Part shown: positions 27,912-42,496 of the stretch, in pieces | Position numbering within the stretch: position 1 is the stretch's first letter | How the letters are laid out: the number at the start of each line of letters is the position of its first letter | NCBI GenBank assembly: GCA_949361645.1 | Contig: OX442423.1 | Span: forward strand, 7,239,967 to 7,303,966 | Reading direction: 5' to 3' | DNA: 64,000 nucleotides | From: Spongilla lacustris | Lineage: Eukaryota > Porifera > Demospongiae > Spongillida > Spongillidae | The notes under the pieces: generated by a model | Told to the model about the DNA's origin: nothing | Databases searched by the model: none | Seen by the model: only the letters and a program-made list of their open reading frames with translations | Program-made: the position numbers and the translations under genes

Positions 27912-30900
27912 TTTGTACTGAGGTGGTGTGTGTGGTTTGTGGGTGAGTGCTGGTGTGTGTGGTTTGTGGGTGAGTGCTTAGGTGGTGTGTGTGGTTTGTG
28001 GCCCATTTGTTCCATGTCACTACATGTACACATATGTCTAGCTTAGAATACATGCCATACATGTACATGTATTTTAAACTCCAAATTGAATCTGATCGGC
28101 AGCGCTAAGTACATGTTACATGTAAGCACATGAAAAGTTGCAATGGTTTCCAGGCCAGCGTAATACTTTTCATAGTACTGATCTGTGGGTGCAAACAACA
28201 CTGTAATCTCCTTTAGTCCAGAATTCATGGGCTCAAGCTACATTCAGTGCAGCATACCCACCAGATAGTGTACACAGGTGGGCATGCCACTGTCAATACC
28301 ACTCAGCGGCCATGAAAGGGGCTTTGTCGAGATGCTCCTTCAGTTGGTGCTCAAATGCGATTGGTAGTGAGGATTGCTCACATGACTCTCTCTACTGGAG
28401 TGGTGCAAGGGGGTACACCATGGCAACAGAAATATGTATAAGAAAGTTCCTACGGTGATGTATTGTGAGCTTTCTAACACTTTTAAAAAATCTGATGTAG
28501 TTTCAAGCTGCATTCTGATAGTATTGTTTCTTATAGTCAGGGTTTTCTTTACAGCCACCACAATGAAGTATATAAAGATTAGGGTGCTGGATGTGGGTTG
28601 TGAGTTTCTCTGTGTGTGTGGGGTGGGGGGGGGAGAGGGGACACCACTAACCTCCTCCTGAACCCTGGTGATAGCTTCCTTCTTCAAGTCTTCCCAACTT
28701 TGAGTTCCCTTTGGAAGGGGGCCACCCATCAGCTATAAGAGATAAATATGGTCGCCATAACTACGCACATGTCCACAACAACGAATGTACACGTTGTGCA
28801 GTGTTTCCCACAGGGCACTCTGCCCTGCTTGAATTTCTGTGAAAATGGGCGTGGTAATACAATAAACACTAATGGACAATGGTAGCTCTACACATGTGCT
28901 ATTCCTCCCCTGCATGTTGGGTACTAATGAATAATGAATGAGTTATACTTGCATGTAGTCTTGTACCCAGACCCAAATATTTATTATTATTGCTACATGT
29001 AGCTGTTCACTCTCATCTGGGGGTAATAGCACATGCACATGTGTAGAGCTAATATGAATCCATTGTCCATTAGTGTCGATTATATGACCACACCCATCTT
29101 CACATATATTCAAACAGCACACACACACACACACCACACACACACCACACACACACATACACACCTCCAATGCTTTGGAAATAGCCAAAGCAGAGAACTC
29201 TCCTGGTCCAAATATCTTGTCCACATATGCCTCCTACGGGTGTAATTTAAGTGATCACAGTTAACCCTTTAGCCACTACAATGCACATGCAGCCAGCCAG
29301 ATGAACCATTACAGGTCATCCATTAACATCAACTGCAGCACTGAGACTCTTATATGGTCAATCAATGGTACATCCTTATATGGTCAATGGTACATCCTTA
29401 TATGGTCAATGGTACATCCTTATATGGTCAATGGTACATCCTTATATGGTCAATGGTACATCTTTATATGGTCAGTCAATGGTACATCTTTATGTGGTCA
29501 ATGGTACAGCTTTATGTGGTCAATGGGTACATCTTTATGTGGTCAATGGTACATCTTTATGTGGTCAATGGTACATCTTTATGTGGTCAATGGGTACATC
29601 TTTATGTGGTCAATGGTACATCTTTATATGGTCAATGGTACATCTTTATGTGGTCAATGGTACATCTTTATATGGTCAATGGTACATCTTTATGTGGTCA
29701 ATGGTACATCTTTATGTGGTCAATGGTACATCTTTATATGGTCAATGGTACATCTTTATATGGTCAATGGTACATCTTTATGTGGTCAATGGTACATCTT
29801 TATATGGTCAATGGTACATCTTTATATGGTCAATGGTACATCTTTATGTGGTCAATGGTACATCTTCATGTGGTCAATGGGTACATCTTTATGTGGTCAA
29901 TGGTACATCTTTATGTGGTCAATGGTACATCTTTATGTGGTCAATGGGTACATCTTTATGTGGTCAATGGTACATCTTTATAAGGTCAATGGTGCATCCT
30001 TATATGGTCAATGGTACATCTTTATGTGGTCAATGGTACATCTTTATATGGTCAATGGTACATCTTTATGTGGTCAATGGTACATCTTTATGTGGTCAAT
30101 GGTACATCTTTATATGGTCAATGGTACATCTTTATATGGTCAATGGTACATCTTTATGTGGTCAATGGTACATCTTTATATGGTCAATGGTACATCTTTA
30201 TGTGATCAATGGTACATCTTTATATGGTCAATGGTACATCTTTATATGGTCAATGGTACATCTTTATATGGTCAATGGTACATCTTTATATGGTCAATGG
30301 GTACATCTTTATGTGGTCAATGGGTACATCTTTATGTGGTCAATGGTACATCTTTATGTGGTCAATGGTACATCTTTATATGGTCAATGGTACATCTTTA
30401 TGTGGTCAATGGTACATCTTTATATGGTCAATGGTACATCTTTATGTGGTCAATGGTACATCTTTATATGGTCAATGGTACATCTTTATGTGGTCAATGG
30501 GTACATCTTTATGTGGTCAATGGTACATCTTTATGTGGTCAATGGTACATCTTTATGTGGTCAATGGTACATCTTTATGTGGTCAATGGTACATCTTTAT
30601 CTGGTCAATGGTACATCTTTATGTGGTCAATGGTACATCTTTATATGGTCAATGGTACATCTTTATGTGGTCAATGGTACATCTTTATCTGGTCAATGGT
30701 ACATCTTTATGTGGTCAATGGTACATCTTTATATGGTCAATGGTACATCTTTATGTGGTCAATGGTACATCTTTATATGGTCAATGGTACATCTTTATGT
30801 GGTCAATGGTACATCTTTATGTGGTCAATGGTACATCTTTATATGGTCAATGGTACATCCTTATATGGTCAATGGTACATCAATACACGCACATATAAGG

Positions 30901-33900
30901 TCGCATACAACAGACTGCAGCCTTACCATCAGTTCCTTATAAGGAGGCACAAAGACCTCTGACGAAGGATCGGGCAGAAGAGGAACACGCTGCCATGAGC
31001 AGGTATGGTCGCTAAACAGTGTGTGTGTGCAGCCAGCAAGATAATAACACAAGTAACACACATGCTTAAGCACACATACACACATATGCAAATTATATTA
31101 TGCCCCTCATGGCACACCCTCATAGCACACCCTCATAGCACACCCTCATAGCACACCCTCATAGCACACACCCTCATAGCACACCCTCATAGCACACACC
31201 CTCATAGCACACCCTTATAGCACACCCTCATAGCACACCCTCATAGCACACCCTCATAGCACACCCTCATTGCACACACCCTCATAGCACACCCTCATAG
31301 CACACACCCTCATAGCACACACCCTCATAGCACACACCCTCATAGCACACCCTCATAGCACACACCCTCATAACACACACCCTCATAGCACACCCTCATA
31401 GCACACCCTCATAGCACACCCTCATAACACACACCCTCATAGCACACCCTCATAGCACACCCTTATAGCACACACCCTCATAGCACACACCCTCATAGCA
31501 CACCCTCATAGCACACACCCTCATAGCACACACCCTCATAGCACACACCCTCATAGCACACACCCTCATAGCACACCCTCATAGCACACCCTCATAGCAC
31601 ACTCTCATAGCACACCCTCATAGCACACCCTCATAGCACACACCCTCATAGCACACACCCTCATAGCACACCCTCACAGCACACACCCTCATAGCACACA
31701 CCCTCATAGCACACACCCTCATAGCACACCCTCATAGCACACCCTCATAACACACACCCTCATAGCACACACCCTCATAGCACACCCTCATAGCACACAC
31801 CCTCATAACACACACCCTCATAGCACACCCTCATAGCACACCCTCATAGCACACCCTCATAACACACACCCTCATAGCACACCCTCATAGCACACCCTTA
31901 TAGCACACACCCTCATAGCACACCCTCATAGCACACACCCTCATAGCACACACCCTCATAGCACACCCTCATAGCACACTCTCATAGCACACCCTCATAG
32001 CACACCCTCATAGCACACACCCTCATAGCACACACCCTCATAGCACACCCTCACAGCACACACCCTCATAGCACACACCCTCATAGCACACACCCTCATA
32101 GCACACACCCTCATAGCACACACCCTCATAGCACACACCCTCATAGCACACCCTCATAGCACACCCTCATAGCACACCCTCATAACACACCCTTATAGCA
32201 CACACCCTCATAGCACACCCTCATAGCACACCCTCATAGCACACCCTTATAGCACACACCCTCATAGCACACACCCTCATAGCACACCCTCATAACACAC
32301 CCTTATAGCACACACCCTCATAGCACACCCTCATAGCACACCCTCATAGCACACCCTTATAGCACACACCCTCATAGCACACACCCTCATAGCACACCCT
32401 CATAGCACACCCTCATAGCACACCCTCATAACACACACCCTCATAGCACACCCTCATAGCACACCCTCATAGCACACACCCTCATAGCACACACCCTCAT
32501 GGCACACCCTCATAGCACACCCTTATAGCACACACCCTCATAGCACACACCCTCATAGCACACCCTCATAGCACACCCTTATAGCACACACCCTCATAGC
32601 ACACACCCTCATGGCACACCCTCATAGCACACCCTCATAGCACACCCTCATAACACACACCCTCATAGCACACACCCTCATAGCACACCCTCATAGCACA
32701 CCCTCATAGCACACACCCTCATAGCACACCCTCATAGCACACTCTCATAGCACACCCTCATAGCACACCCTCATAGCACACACCCTCATAGCACACACCC
32801 TCACAGCACACACCCTCATAGCACACACCCTCATAGCACACACCCTCATAGCACACACCCTCATAGCACACCCTTATAGCACACACCCTCATAGAACACA
32901 CCCTCATAGCACACCCTCATAGCACACCCTCATAACACACACCCTCATAGCACACCCTCATAGCACACCCATATAGCACACCCTCATAGCACACCCTTAT
33001 AGCACACACCCTCATAGCACACACCCTCATAGCACACCCTCATAGCACACCCTCATAGCACACCCTCATAACACACACCCTCATAGCACACACCCTCATA
33101 GCACACCCTCATAGCACACCCCCTCATAGCACACCCCCTCATAGCACACACCCTCAAAGCACACCACATACCCCTCATAGACAGCATGAAGGACAAGGGT
33201 ATCAGCTGCTCCTGTGCTGTCAGTCCAAACTGACCACACCTCGCAGTTTGTCGGTTGAAAATCCACAAGGGTGTATTCCTGACAGCGAGGAGATAAACGG
33301 TACCAAGGGTGCCATGGTACCAAGGTTGCCACGGTACCAAGGTTGCCATGGTACCAAGGTTGCCATGGTACCAAGGGTGCCATGGTACCAAGGGTGCCAT
33401 GGTACCAAGGTTGCACAACTAACACAACAGCATTGCTGCAAAGTATCACTTTCTCTCACTGGCATATCATACACCTATGAAAATAACAGTAAGCTGATTT
33501 CTCCACCCCCCCCCCCCCCCCCCCCCAACGCAATACTTTCCATTCACTTATTTACTGTACAAAATCCTGCACTAACACCCAGCAGCAACACAAATCACCA
33601 CGACAATGGACTAACTTTTGTAACAATGGACCAACTTTTGTGAGGTCGTACCTTAAAATTAATCAAGTGCACAGCGTGGGTGGTATGGAGTGCACACAGT
33701 GTGGGTGGTGCCATTTTAACTGTCTCGCCCATACATCAGACACTCCGGTTACACCCTGCTCTTATTCATCAGCTAATTTTGTATATGGGGCCAACGCCCG
33801 ACAAAACATTTTTTCTTTCTTTGTAACCTTACACGACAAACAAACAAAAAAAAAAACACGTACAGCTAATTAAATATTTAGCCCCTTATAACTCTGCGAT

Positions 33901-36242
33901 GGAAGGTCAAATTAGATCCTTTTTTTTAGACCTGGGCAAAAGGCATCCCGCTCACTGCAAAATACGAAAACAAGGGCGAGGGGTAGGGGGGAAGACCACA
34001 AGCCTGTTTTTTGGCGGATAATACCGAGGAATTTACCGCCAAGTTTGCAACAGGGCTTGGGTTTCAGAATATATATAAATATAGGGGGGATGGATAACTT
34101 CCCTCTGCACTGTTAAGAGGCTTGCCATTTATTTATTTATTTGAAATGGCATGTGTAAACCAGGGGGTGGGTTAGTCACATTAGGGGCAAACTAGGGGAT
34201 GGGTAGGGGGTGGGTAGGGGATGGGAGTGGTAAATCCCTGATACCATACTAAAACCACACATAAAGTAACCTCTTTATGGAGTAAAGATCATTTAGATGA
34301 TGCGGCTCTTTACCCCACTAATTCAGATGCGTACGCTGCTAGCTCGCACATGTATTACGGATCGACATGTGTTAATCTCACATACCCAATAAGCTGTACA
34401 TGTATGCAGAGCTGATATAAACCGACAAAACAACTCTTACACAAACCAACACATGCACATACCAGAGCTAACCACACAGCTAACCACACAAGTGATCAAA
34501 ACGATCAAGCCATTGTCAGGACACTTTTGTGCAGTTTCAATTAAGCAGCTTTAAGGAGCAGCCATGTACTGTCCAGCCACAACACACACCCTCCATGCAT
34601 ACAGAGAAGGGGGACAAATTATCACTTCAGCCAGGACACGAAAGGCAAAACTTGATAAGGCAAAACTGTGCAAAAATGTGCATTACCGCAAAGAAAAAGT
34701 GGCCCCCCCTTCCCAGTATTGTACATGCATTACCACAAAGAATAAGTGACCTCCCCTTACCTACCCCTTTCTACCCCTTTACCCAAATTGAAAGAAGCCC
34801 TGTGTGTGTACACAGCGGTCCCCTTTCACTATAATGACCTTCCCTTCTCAGCATCACAACTACTTTCAAAACACAAACAGGCCCTATAACAAGGTGGACC
34901 TTCCCCTCAAAGTGTTGCAGTGCAGCACTTAAACAGCCATTAAACTACGTACATGTAGGCATCATCCATGCAGCTTCAACACACATAGTGGCTGGGTGGT
35001 GGAGATCGACATTGGACACAACAAACCACGTGACCATTACATCACACACATCCTCAGTTTCCCAATTATTGCTCTGGACCACTGCATTAAACAAATTGGC
35101 TGCCCCCCCCCCCCCCCCCCCCCCCCATCAATGATTCATGATACAATAATTGGGATGTGTGGAGCGGCAAGTGCTCCAATGGAAAAAGATAAAATATCAT
35201 TCTCCTCCCAATGTGAGTTTGCCATATCAACGTTCAGGGATTTATTTCCATACAAAAGATACACAAGGTGATGTAGTTGCCTTGAGTCAACAGAGTAAAA
35301 TCCCAACGTTGTTGATACAGCTAACCCCAGATACATGTACATGTCACATAAAGCCAGTAGCAAGGTAATGCTGATATAACATGCTGTAGAACAAAAGATT
35401 GGACACTGAAGTAGCTCTCTGGAGCTATGAAAAAGACAACGCACTGACACACAGAAGTTTCGACATGCACACGTACATGTACCTGCCCCGGACATGTACC
35501 TGCCCCAGACATGTACCTGCCCCGGACATGTACCTGCCCCGGACATGTACCTGCCCCGGACATGTACCTGCCCCGGACATGTACCTGCCCCGGACATGTA
35601 CCTGCCCCGGACATGTACCTGCCCCGGACATGTACCTGCCTCGGACATGTACATGTACCTGCCTCGAACATGTACCTGCCCCGGACATGTACCTGCCCCG
35701 GACATGTACCTGCCCCGGACAATAAGCATATCGACCAACTTGGCACACAGCCAAACACAAACGATGTAATGAGTTCACCCACCGCTGGTCCGCTAAGTTC
35801 AGCAAGGTGGTTCAGTATCAGCTGATTCTGAACCAATAAGAGCTGCAACAGGAGAACCTAACACCCACACCCACACATCACACACACCCACACACACATC
35901 ACACACACCCACACACACACCGCACACACACACACAAAGAGAGTAAACCTTCAGAGCCAATTCCACAGGTGTGGTTGAATAACACAACAGAAAGTACACA
36001 TGTACTCAGACTAAGGCAGCCAACCACAAAACATCTCCACACACCACATGGAGCCAAAACATCATGATAGCATTGTTGATCACAGGTAGCATGGCAACAA
36101 CGCATACATGTACGTACATGCATAAAGCAGCTATGACGCGCTATCACACACACACACACATACACACACACACACACACACAAACACATGTACCACACAC
36201 ACAAACACAAACACACACACACAAACACATGTACCACAAACA

Positions 36243-36321
<79 letters not shown>

Positions 36322-39300
36322 GGGACCTTGATGGTGTAAGCACGTAAATTCCAAACCTCAACGATGATGAAATTCCATCTGGAGCTTTCTTCAACACAAG
36401 ACAATTCACTGCCAAAATGAAGATGATTGTCACCACTATCACCATGACTACAATTATTACATACACAATGTACAGGTGGTTACAAAAGGGGACTGCTCCA
36501 CCATCGTGTCCAAGGGTGTTGACCATTTTTGCACACATAGTGTATCGAGGTGCCAATTTTAGTAGTACAACATAGAATACTAGGATCCTGCATAAGTATC
36601 ACATCAGGAAGCATCACCTTAATTCTCCAGGTCCAAGTCCTATGCGTAGGACCAATAGTTGAAAATTCATTATAAATAGAAATGCAGTTTTTTGGCATCC
36701 ATTTCTCTACTGTTGTTTGATGTGTCTATCATGCTAAATTTACCAATTTTCAGTCTATTTTTTAAATCACACCCTTGGTTACACGATGCAAATAAACAGA
36801 TACGGTTCTTAAAAATGCATTATGTAGAGAATTTAATTGTCACAGAAAAAAGTACGACAAGTATCACTTTAAATGTTTTTTGAAGCATGATGTGTGGGCT
36901 ACTTTATGCATTCTACGGCAGTGTTTTTACTCTAATTGATTTTGCCATTTTTACCGAAAACACACTGTACGTTTTTAAGATTTTGTCCATTCACTTGGCT
37001 ATTCCCGCAACATGCGTCTGACAAATACCTATCGTTCATAAGCTTGTGGAGTTAGCAATTTCCAAATCTACAATGTACTTTTTTATATGCTTAGTGCAAA
37101 AGACCTGTCTTACTACCCCCTTCTTTTAACATGTTGCTCTGATCTTCGCAACATTACTTTTTGCTCCTTTAAGTTGCTTTGCAATTTACCGCAAATACAT
37201 ATTTTAGCAATGCAGTATTGATTGTATTTGACAATCTTTGAAGAATTGCAAGAAAGTAAAAATATTTCCTGAATTAATAACCATTTCTACAGTGCAATTT
37301 TATTTTTTGATCATATGAGTTTGCTAAAAATTAATTTTAACTTGCGTCCTACACGTAGGACGACGGGAGATTAAAGGATCAGCTACATGTATGTGAAGTT
37401 GAGTTATTTCATCACCTTCGTCATTATCAATACATGTACAATCACTTCTAAATTGCAAAACTGTGATATACCAACTAATCAGGGGTTTCAGCTGTAAGGA
37501 ACCACATGCCTTTCAACTGCAGCTGTCCGAGTACGCATTAACATGGAGATGATTGAATTTATAACAAATGCTCAAAACATAGTATACAGTAAAGGTACAC
37601 ACGCACTTAGCACCACATAGTGACACCCACTTAGCACCACTGTACCCCAGTGACACCCACTTAGCACCACTGTACCCACATAGTGACACCCACTTAGCAC
37701 CACTGTACCCCAACTGGTGACATCCAATTAGCACCCCTGTACCCACATAGTGACACCCACTTAGCATTGCTGTACCCCACAGTGACACCCACTTAGCACC
37801 TGTATTCCAGTATACAGGTAGACCTCTATTCCCCAGTATACAGGTAGACCTCTGTTCCCCAGTATACAGGTAGACCTCTGTTTCCCAGTATACAGGTAGA
37901 CCTCTGTTCCCCAGTATACAGGTAGACCTCTGTTCCCCAGTATACAGGTAGACCTGTATTCCCCAGTAATAGATCTGTTTAACTCACCTTCTTTCTCCGA
38001 GAGTTTATTCTCTATAGTTGCCATAGAAACATGCTCCATAATATTGTGGACCATCAAGCACTCTCTTTGCTGAAAACAAACAGTAGCAATCAAAAGAATA
38101 CCTTGTACCACCAAACCAGCTCTCTGCTTAAATTGAAAACCAACGCACACAATGCATAAAATGTCTAAATACATGCAGCCATTTAAAATATTGCGTCCCG
38201 ACATGCAGCTGTGAGATGATCAAAAGAGCACAGGGTGTGATTACATAACAAGCACTACATGTACATGTATAGGTTAGTTGAAAGTGGTGTCTCCTTCAGT
38301 CACTTTTTAGACACCAGCCTTTACAAAAGAATGACACAAATGGATATTGAAGCATATACTATTTCTGTTGGTTGAATGGAATGAATCAAGACATTCTTTA
38401 AGTTTCTGAACTAGTGATGGTCTCTAACCACAATGGTAATTAACTGCTTACATGTTATTTCAATTGAGTTTACACAGACACTCAGGATTTTGTTACATTG
38501 CAGTTGTAATCATGACATCAGCTTGTGAGGCATTGAACTCATTTCATTTAAAAGCACAACCTCAAGTTCCTCATCAAATGCTAAGGGGTGGGCACTCTGC
38601 ATGGGCAACAATCAGTATGTCTAGGCTAGGCCATACACACGGCATCAGGAGTAAAGAGGTGAGCTGTTATATGCAGGACACCCTAGGTTAAGGGATGTAT
38701 GTTTACTTAAATCCAGTGAGGAAAATCAGTCTGGGTGAAATCCGGAGGTGGCCTTGGTGAGTGTTTATTGTTGATCTCCAACAGCGGTGTGCTCCAGTCC
38801 CACACACTAAGCTAGCAAAGCTGCAGCAGATTATTCTGCAGCCAGAATGTAAACTGCAGGGGGGGGGGGGGGGGGGGGGGGGCAGGTCCGGCAAACCTAA
38901 TACCTTTTTTTTTTTTTTTAAATTGTAAATTAATTTTTATTATAGTAATTATATTTTCTTTTTTTTTTTGCGTTTTAAACACAGGTCATATGTACATGTC
39001 AATGGTCAGTTATAACGGGCAGACAATAAGGTACAAGTCTTCAGCTATGAGGGAGGTGCTAGCAATGTGGGGTATGGCGGTTATATACTGGAGCATGGAC
39101 TGCTACATGTAGCGAATGGACTACTGAGGATGGCAAGGTTCTACATGGACGGAGCTGGCTGCTGTGTGTTAGAATCAATGGTCACTAAGCTTTCTGGTAA
39201 AAAAGAGTGCGCTGGTTCACTTACAATCTGAATATTGTGCATATTTTAAAGGTTGGTACATGTATGTAGTAAGAAGCGACACTTGCAGATAGAAGCGTTT

Positions 39301-42300
39301 AATATGTGGGTTGGTAACCAGATTAAGCTGGAGCTCGCCTGAGTGGGTTCCAGAATAGCAGATTGCATGATTGGCCGAAATTGTGGACTATTGATAATTG
39401 ACATCTGGAGCCAGAGATATTGGTGATTGGGGCGCCATGAAGAAACACAAGACTCTACTGTCTATACCCCTGTCATTGGACATGCCCAGATTGTTTATCC
39501 AACAGTGCCATGTGGGAGGATGAGAAGTTTGTGTTCGTTCTAATTGATGGAATTGGCAGTGGGGGGGGGGGGCCCTTTTATAGAATACACAGAGCTCTGC
39601 CCACAGTTAATGCTTGCAGCTTGCCCTAAATTGCAGAAGCCATTGATGCATTTTAGAGTCAACTGGAGCAGTGAAAATAACTGGTTCCACCCCTTCCCTG
39701 ATAGTTCTTCACCATGCTCAGTCATGAGAAGCATGGGGTATAGGCTGGCCATCAGCCCCCTTCTGGCCAGGGAGCCCCCTTCTGGCCCCTAGTCTGCTCA
39801 GGCAGCCCCCTTCTGGCCAGGCAGCCCCCTTCTGGCCAGGCAGCCCCCTTCTGGCCAGGCAGCCCCCTTCTGGCCAGGCAGCCCCCTTCTGGCCAGGCAG
39901 CCCCCTTCTGGCCCCTAATCTGCTCAGGCAGCCCCCTTCTGGCCCCTAGTCTGCTCAGGCAGCCCCCTTCTGGCCCCTAGTCTGCTCAGGCTGCCCCCTT
40001 CTGGCCCCTAGTCTGCTCAGACAGCCCCCTTCTGGCCCCTAGTCTGCTCAGGCTGCCCCCTTCTGGCCCCTAGTCTGCTCAGGCAGCCCCCTTCTGGCCC
40101 CTAGTCTGCTCAGGCTGCCCCCTTCTGGCCCCTAGTCTGCTCAGACTGGCAAGGTGTCAGCCACTGGGCTGGTAAGATGTCAGCCATTGCCCGCACAAGA
40201 TGACGGGGAAGGAGAAGAAGTGGCCATTGCCCGCACAACGTTTAGGCACAGGCTATTATATAGTCTGTTGTGTACATGTACTTCTGGTTTGGTTATTTCT
40301 GTAAGTGGGTCTTAGTATTCTCCAGTATTCTCCAGTATTCATAGGTATCCACCCCCCAACATTACATGGCCAACTCTAGTATTCTCCAGTATTCATAGGC
40401 ATCCACCCCCCCAACATTACATGGCCATTCTTAGGCATCCACCCACATTCATGGATCCACATTACATGCCAACCCTACCACACATCAACACTACATGTAA
40501 CAGCTAACATGTACATTTAATCACTATTGCAGTAGCATGTTGCCAATAGTGCACATCCACACTCTACACTCTGCACTCATTCACCACACTCTACACTACT
40601 CTCCATCTACAATGTACACTCTACACTACTCTCCATCTACAATGTACACTCTCCACTACTCTCCATCTACACCCTCCACTACACTCCATCTACACTCACA
40701 CTCACCACACTACACTCACCACACTACACTCACTACTCTCAATTCACCATCTCATCCACATACTACCAACCTGACAGGACCACAGCCTCAGTTTGAGGTC
40801 CCTGCACAGAGCTATGATGATGGTCTCCCCAGCAAATGAGTGTACAGCCACACTGACTGGACACTCTTCAACAAAGCCTGCACTCCTGTGTGGTACGTCC
40901 ATGTGTGTGCACATACGCACGGTATTATGTAAGAGCATGGTCACCATGGTCACCTAATGGTCACCTAATGGTCATCATGCTCACCTAATGGTCACCTAAT
41001 GGTCACCATGTTCACCTAATGGTCAACATGGTCACCTAATGGTCATCATGCTCACCGAATGATCATCATGCTCACCTAATGGTCATCATGCTCACCTAAT
41101 GGTCATCATGCTCACCTAATGGTCATCATGCTCACCTAATGGTCATCATGCTCACCTAATGGTCATCATGCTCACCTAATGGTCATCATGCTCACCTAAT
41201 GGTCATCATGCTCACCTAATGGTCATCATGCTCACCTAATGGTTGTCATGCTTACCTAATGGTTGGCACATAGCTCCATATCTTCTTCACAATTGATGTC
41301 TCCCTCAACTCAAATCGAACTGGTGGAGCTATGAACATGTAACGATTGTAACTGGCAGCCAAAACTACACACCATCCAACCACCAATCCCCTCCACACAC
41401 ACCATCCAACCATCAATCCCCTCCACACACACTATCCCATACACTCAGGATTTCATCAAAGGGGAGGGGCAGTAACCCCTTGGCAATCTTTGTTAAATGC
41501 ATCAAAACACAACTGGTCTGCCTTTTCTATTCCACATATCAATCACAATAATTATTTACTTTATTGCATGTTTATTCTTAACTACATGTATTAAATACAA
41601 GTTGACACAGTATTACAAACTAGTTAAACCTAACCATAACATAAGCATAGCACAAATACACACACAATCTGATGAATAAACTGTCACACAGGGGCAGAAG
41701 GTTGGCTCCTCTGGTATAGTCCTAGAGAGTACATATGGCTCTGGCATTAGCCATCACTAAGGTGATGTTCATCCTGCTATACAAGTTGCAGAGGGCCTGC
41801 AATCTGGGCATGGCTGCTGGGATTGCAAAACGAGTGGCTAGACGTGAAAACGTGGTGTGGGGNNNNNNNNNNNNNNNNNNNNNNNNNNNNNNNNNNNNNN
41901 NNNNNNNNNNNNNNNNNNNNNNNNNNNNNNNNNNNNNNNNNNNNNNNNNNNNNNNNNNNNNNNNNNNNNNNNNNNNNNNNNNNNNNNNNNNNNNNNNNNN
42001 NNNNNNNNNNNNNNNNNNNNNNNNNNNNNNNNNNNNNNNNNNNNNNNNNNNNNNNNNNNNNNGGGGTGGATATGTTGTGTTCAGTGTGTCTAAATTACAT
42101 ATGCATATCAAAACAATGTTTCCACCCATATTGCATAGAAGGGCACATACCCCCCCCCCCCCCCCCCCACACACACACCCCTTCCTATCTGCCACCTCTG
42201 ACATGCCTTTATAAAATTCCTGGATCCACTCCTGAAAGACCAACTGGACCATTACATATTGACAAGGGATAAATGACACATAGTCCTCGCACCATAAATT

Positions 42301-42455
42301 ATATCGCCCCCTCCAAAAAGGTTCAAATGATCTTCCGCTCCCCCCCCCCCCTTTAAAGGTTTTTTTATGATGAAACAATCCACCCTCCCTACACTACCCT
42401 CCACACACTACCCCATAATTCTCCTTCACACGCTACCCCTCCATAAATACACCCC

Positions 42456-42496
<41 letters not shown>

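Noticed and set aside
28043..28228. 61-codon minus frame [20 protein letters not shown]...
   Set aside because: It looks protein-like but does not match the NUP160 segment expected between the flanking exons, and no supported splice sites were found. It is left as unexplained intron sequence.
29301..30962. 553-codon plus-strand open frame
   Set aside because: It is entirely the 22-bp minisatellite. Parallel frames are equally open, there are no domains, and it lies antisense in a NUP160 intron.
23200..33200. CRISPR-like regular repeats
   Set aside because: Units are directly adjacent, with no unique spacers, in an intron-containing eukaryotic gene; these are minisatellites.
35136..35848. 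Minus-strand frames with [16 protein letters not shown] repeats
   Set aside because: A 17-bp array gives the same peptide in three frames. Only the 35783-35857 part matches NUP160.
41722..42378. Frames reading through the N gap
   Set aside because: The open frame is created by undetermined bases. The flanks show no recognised protein.
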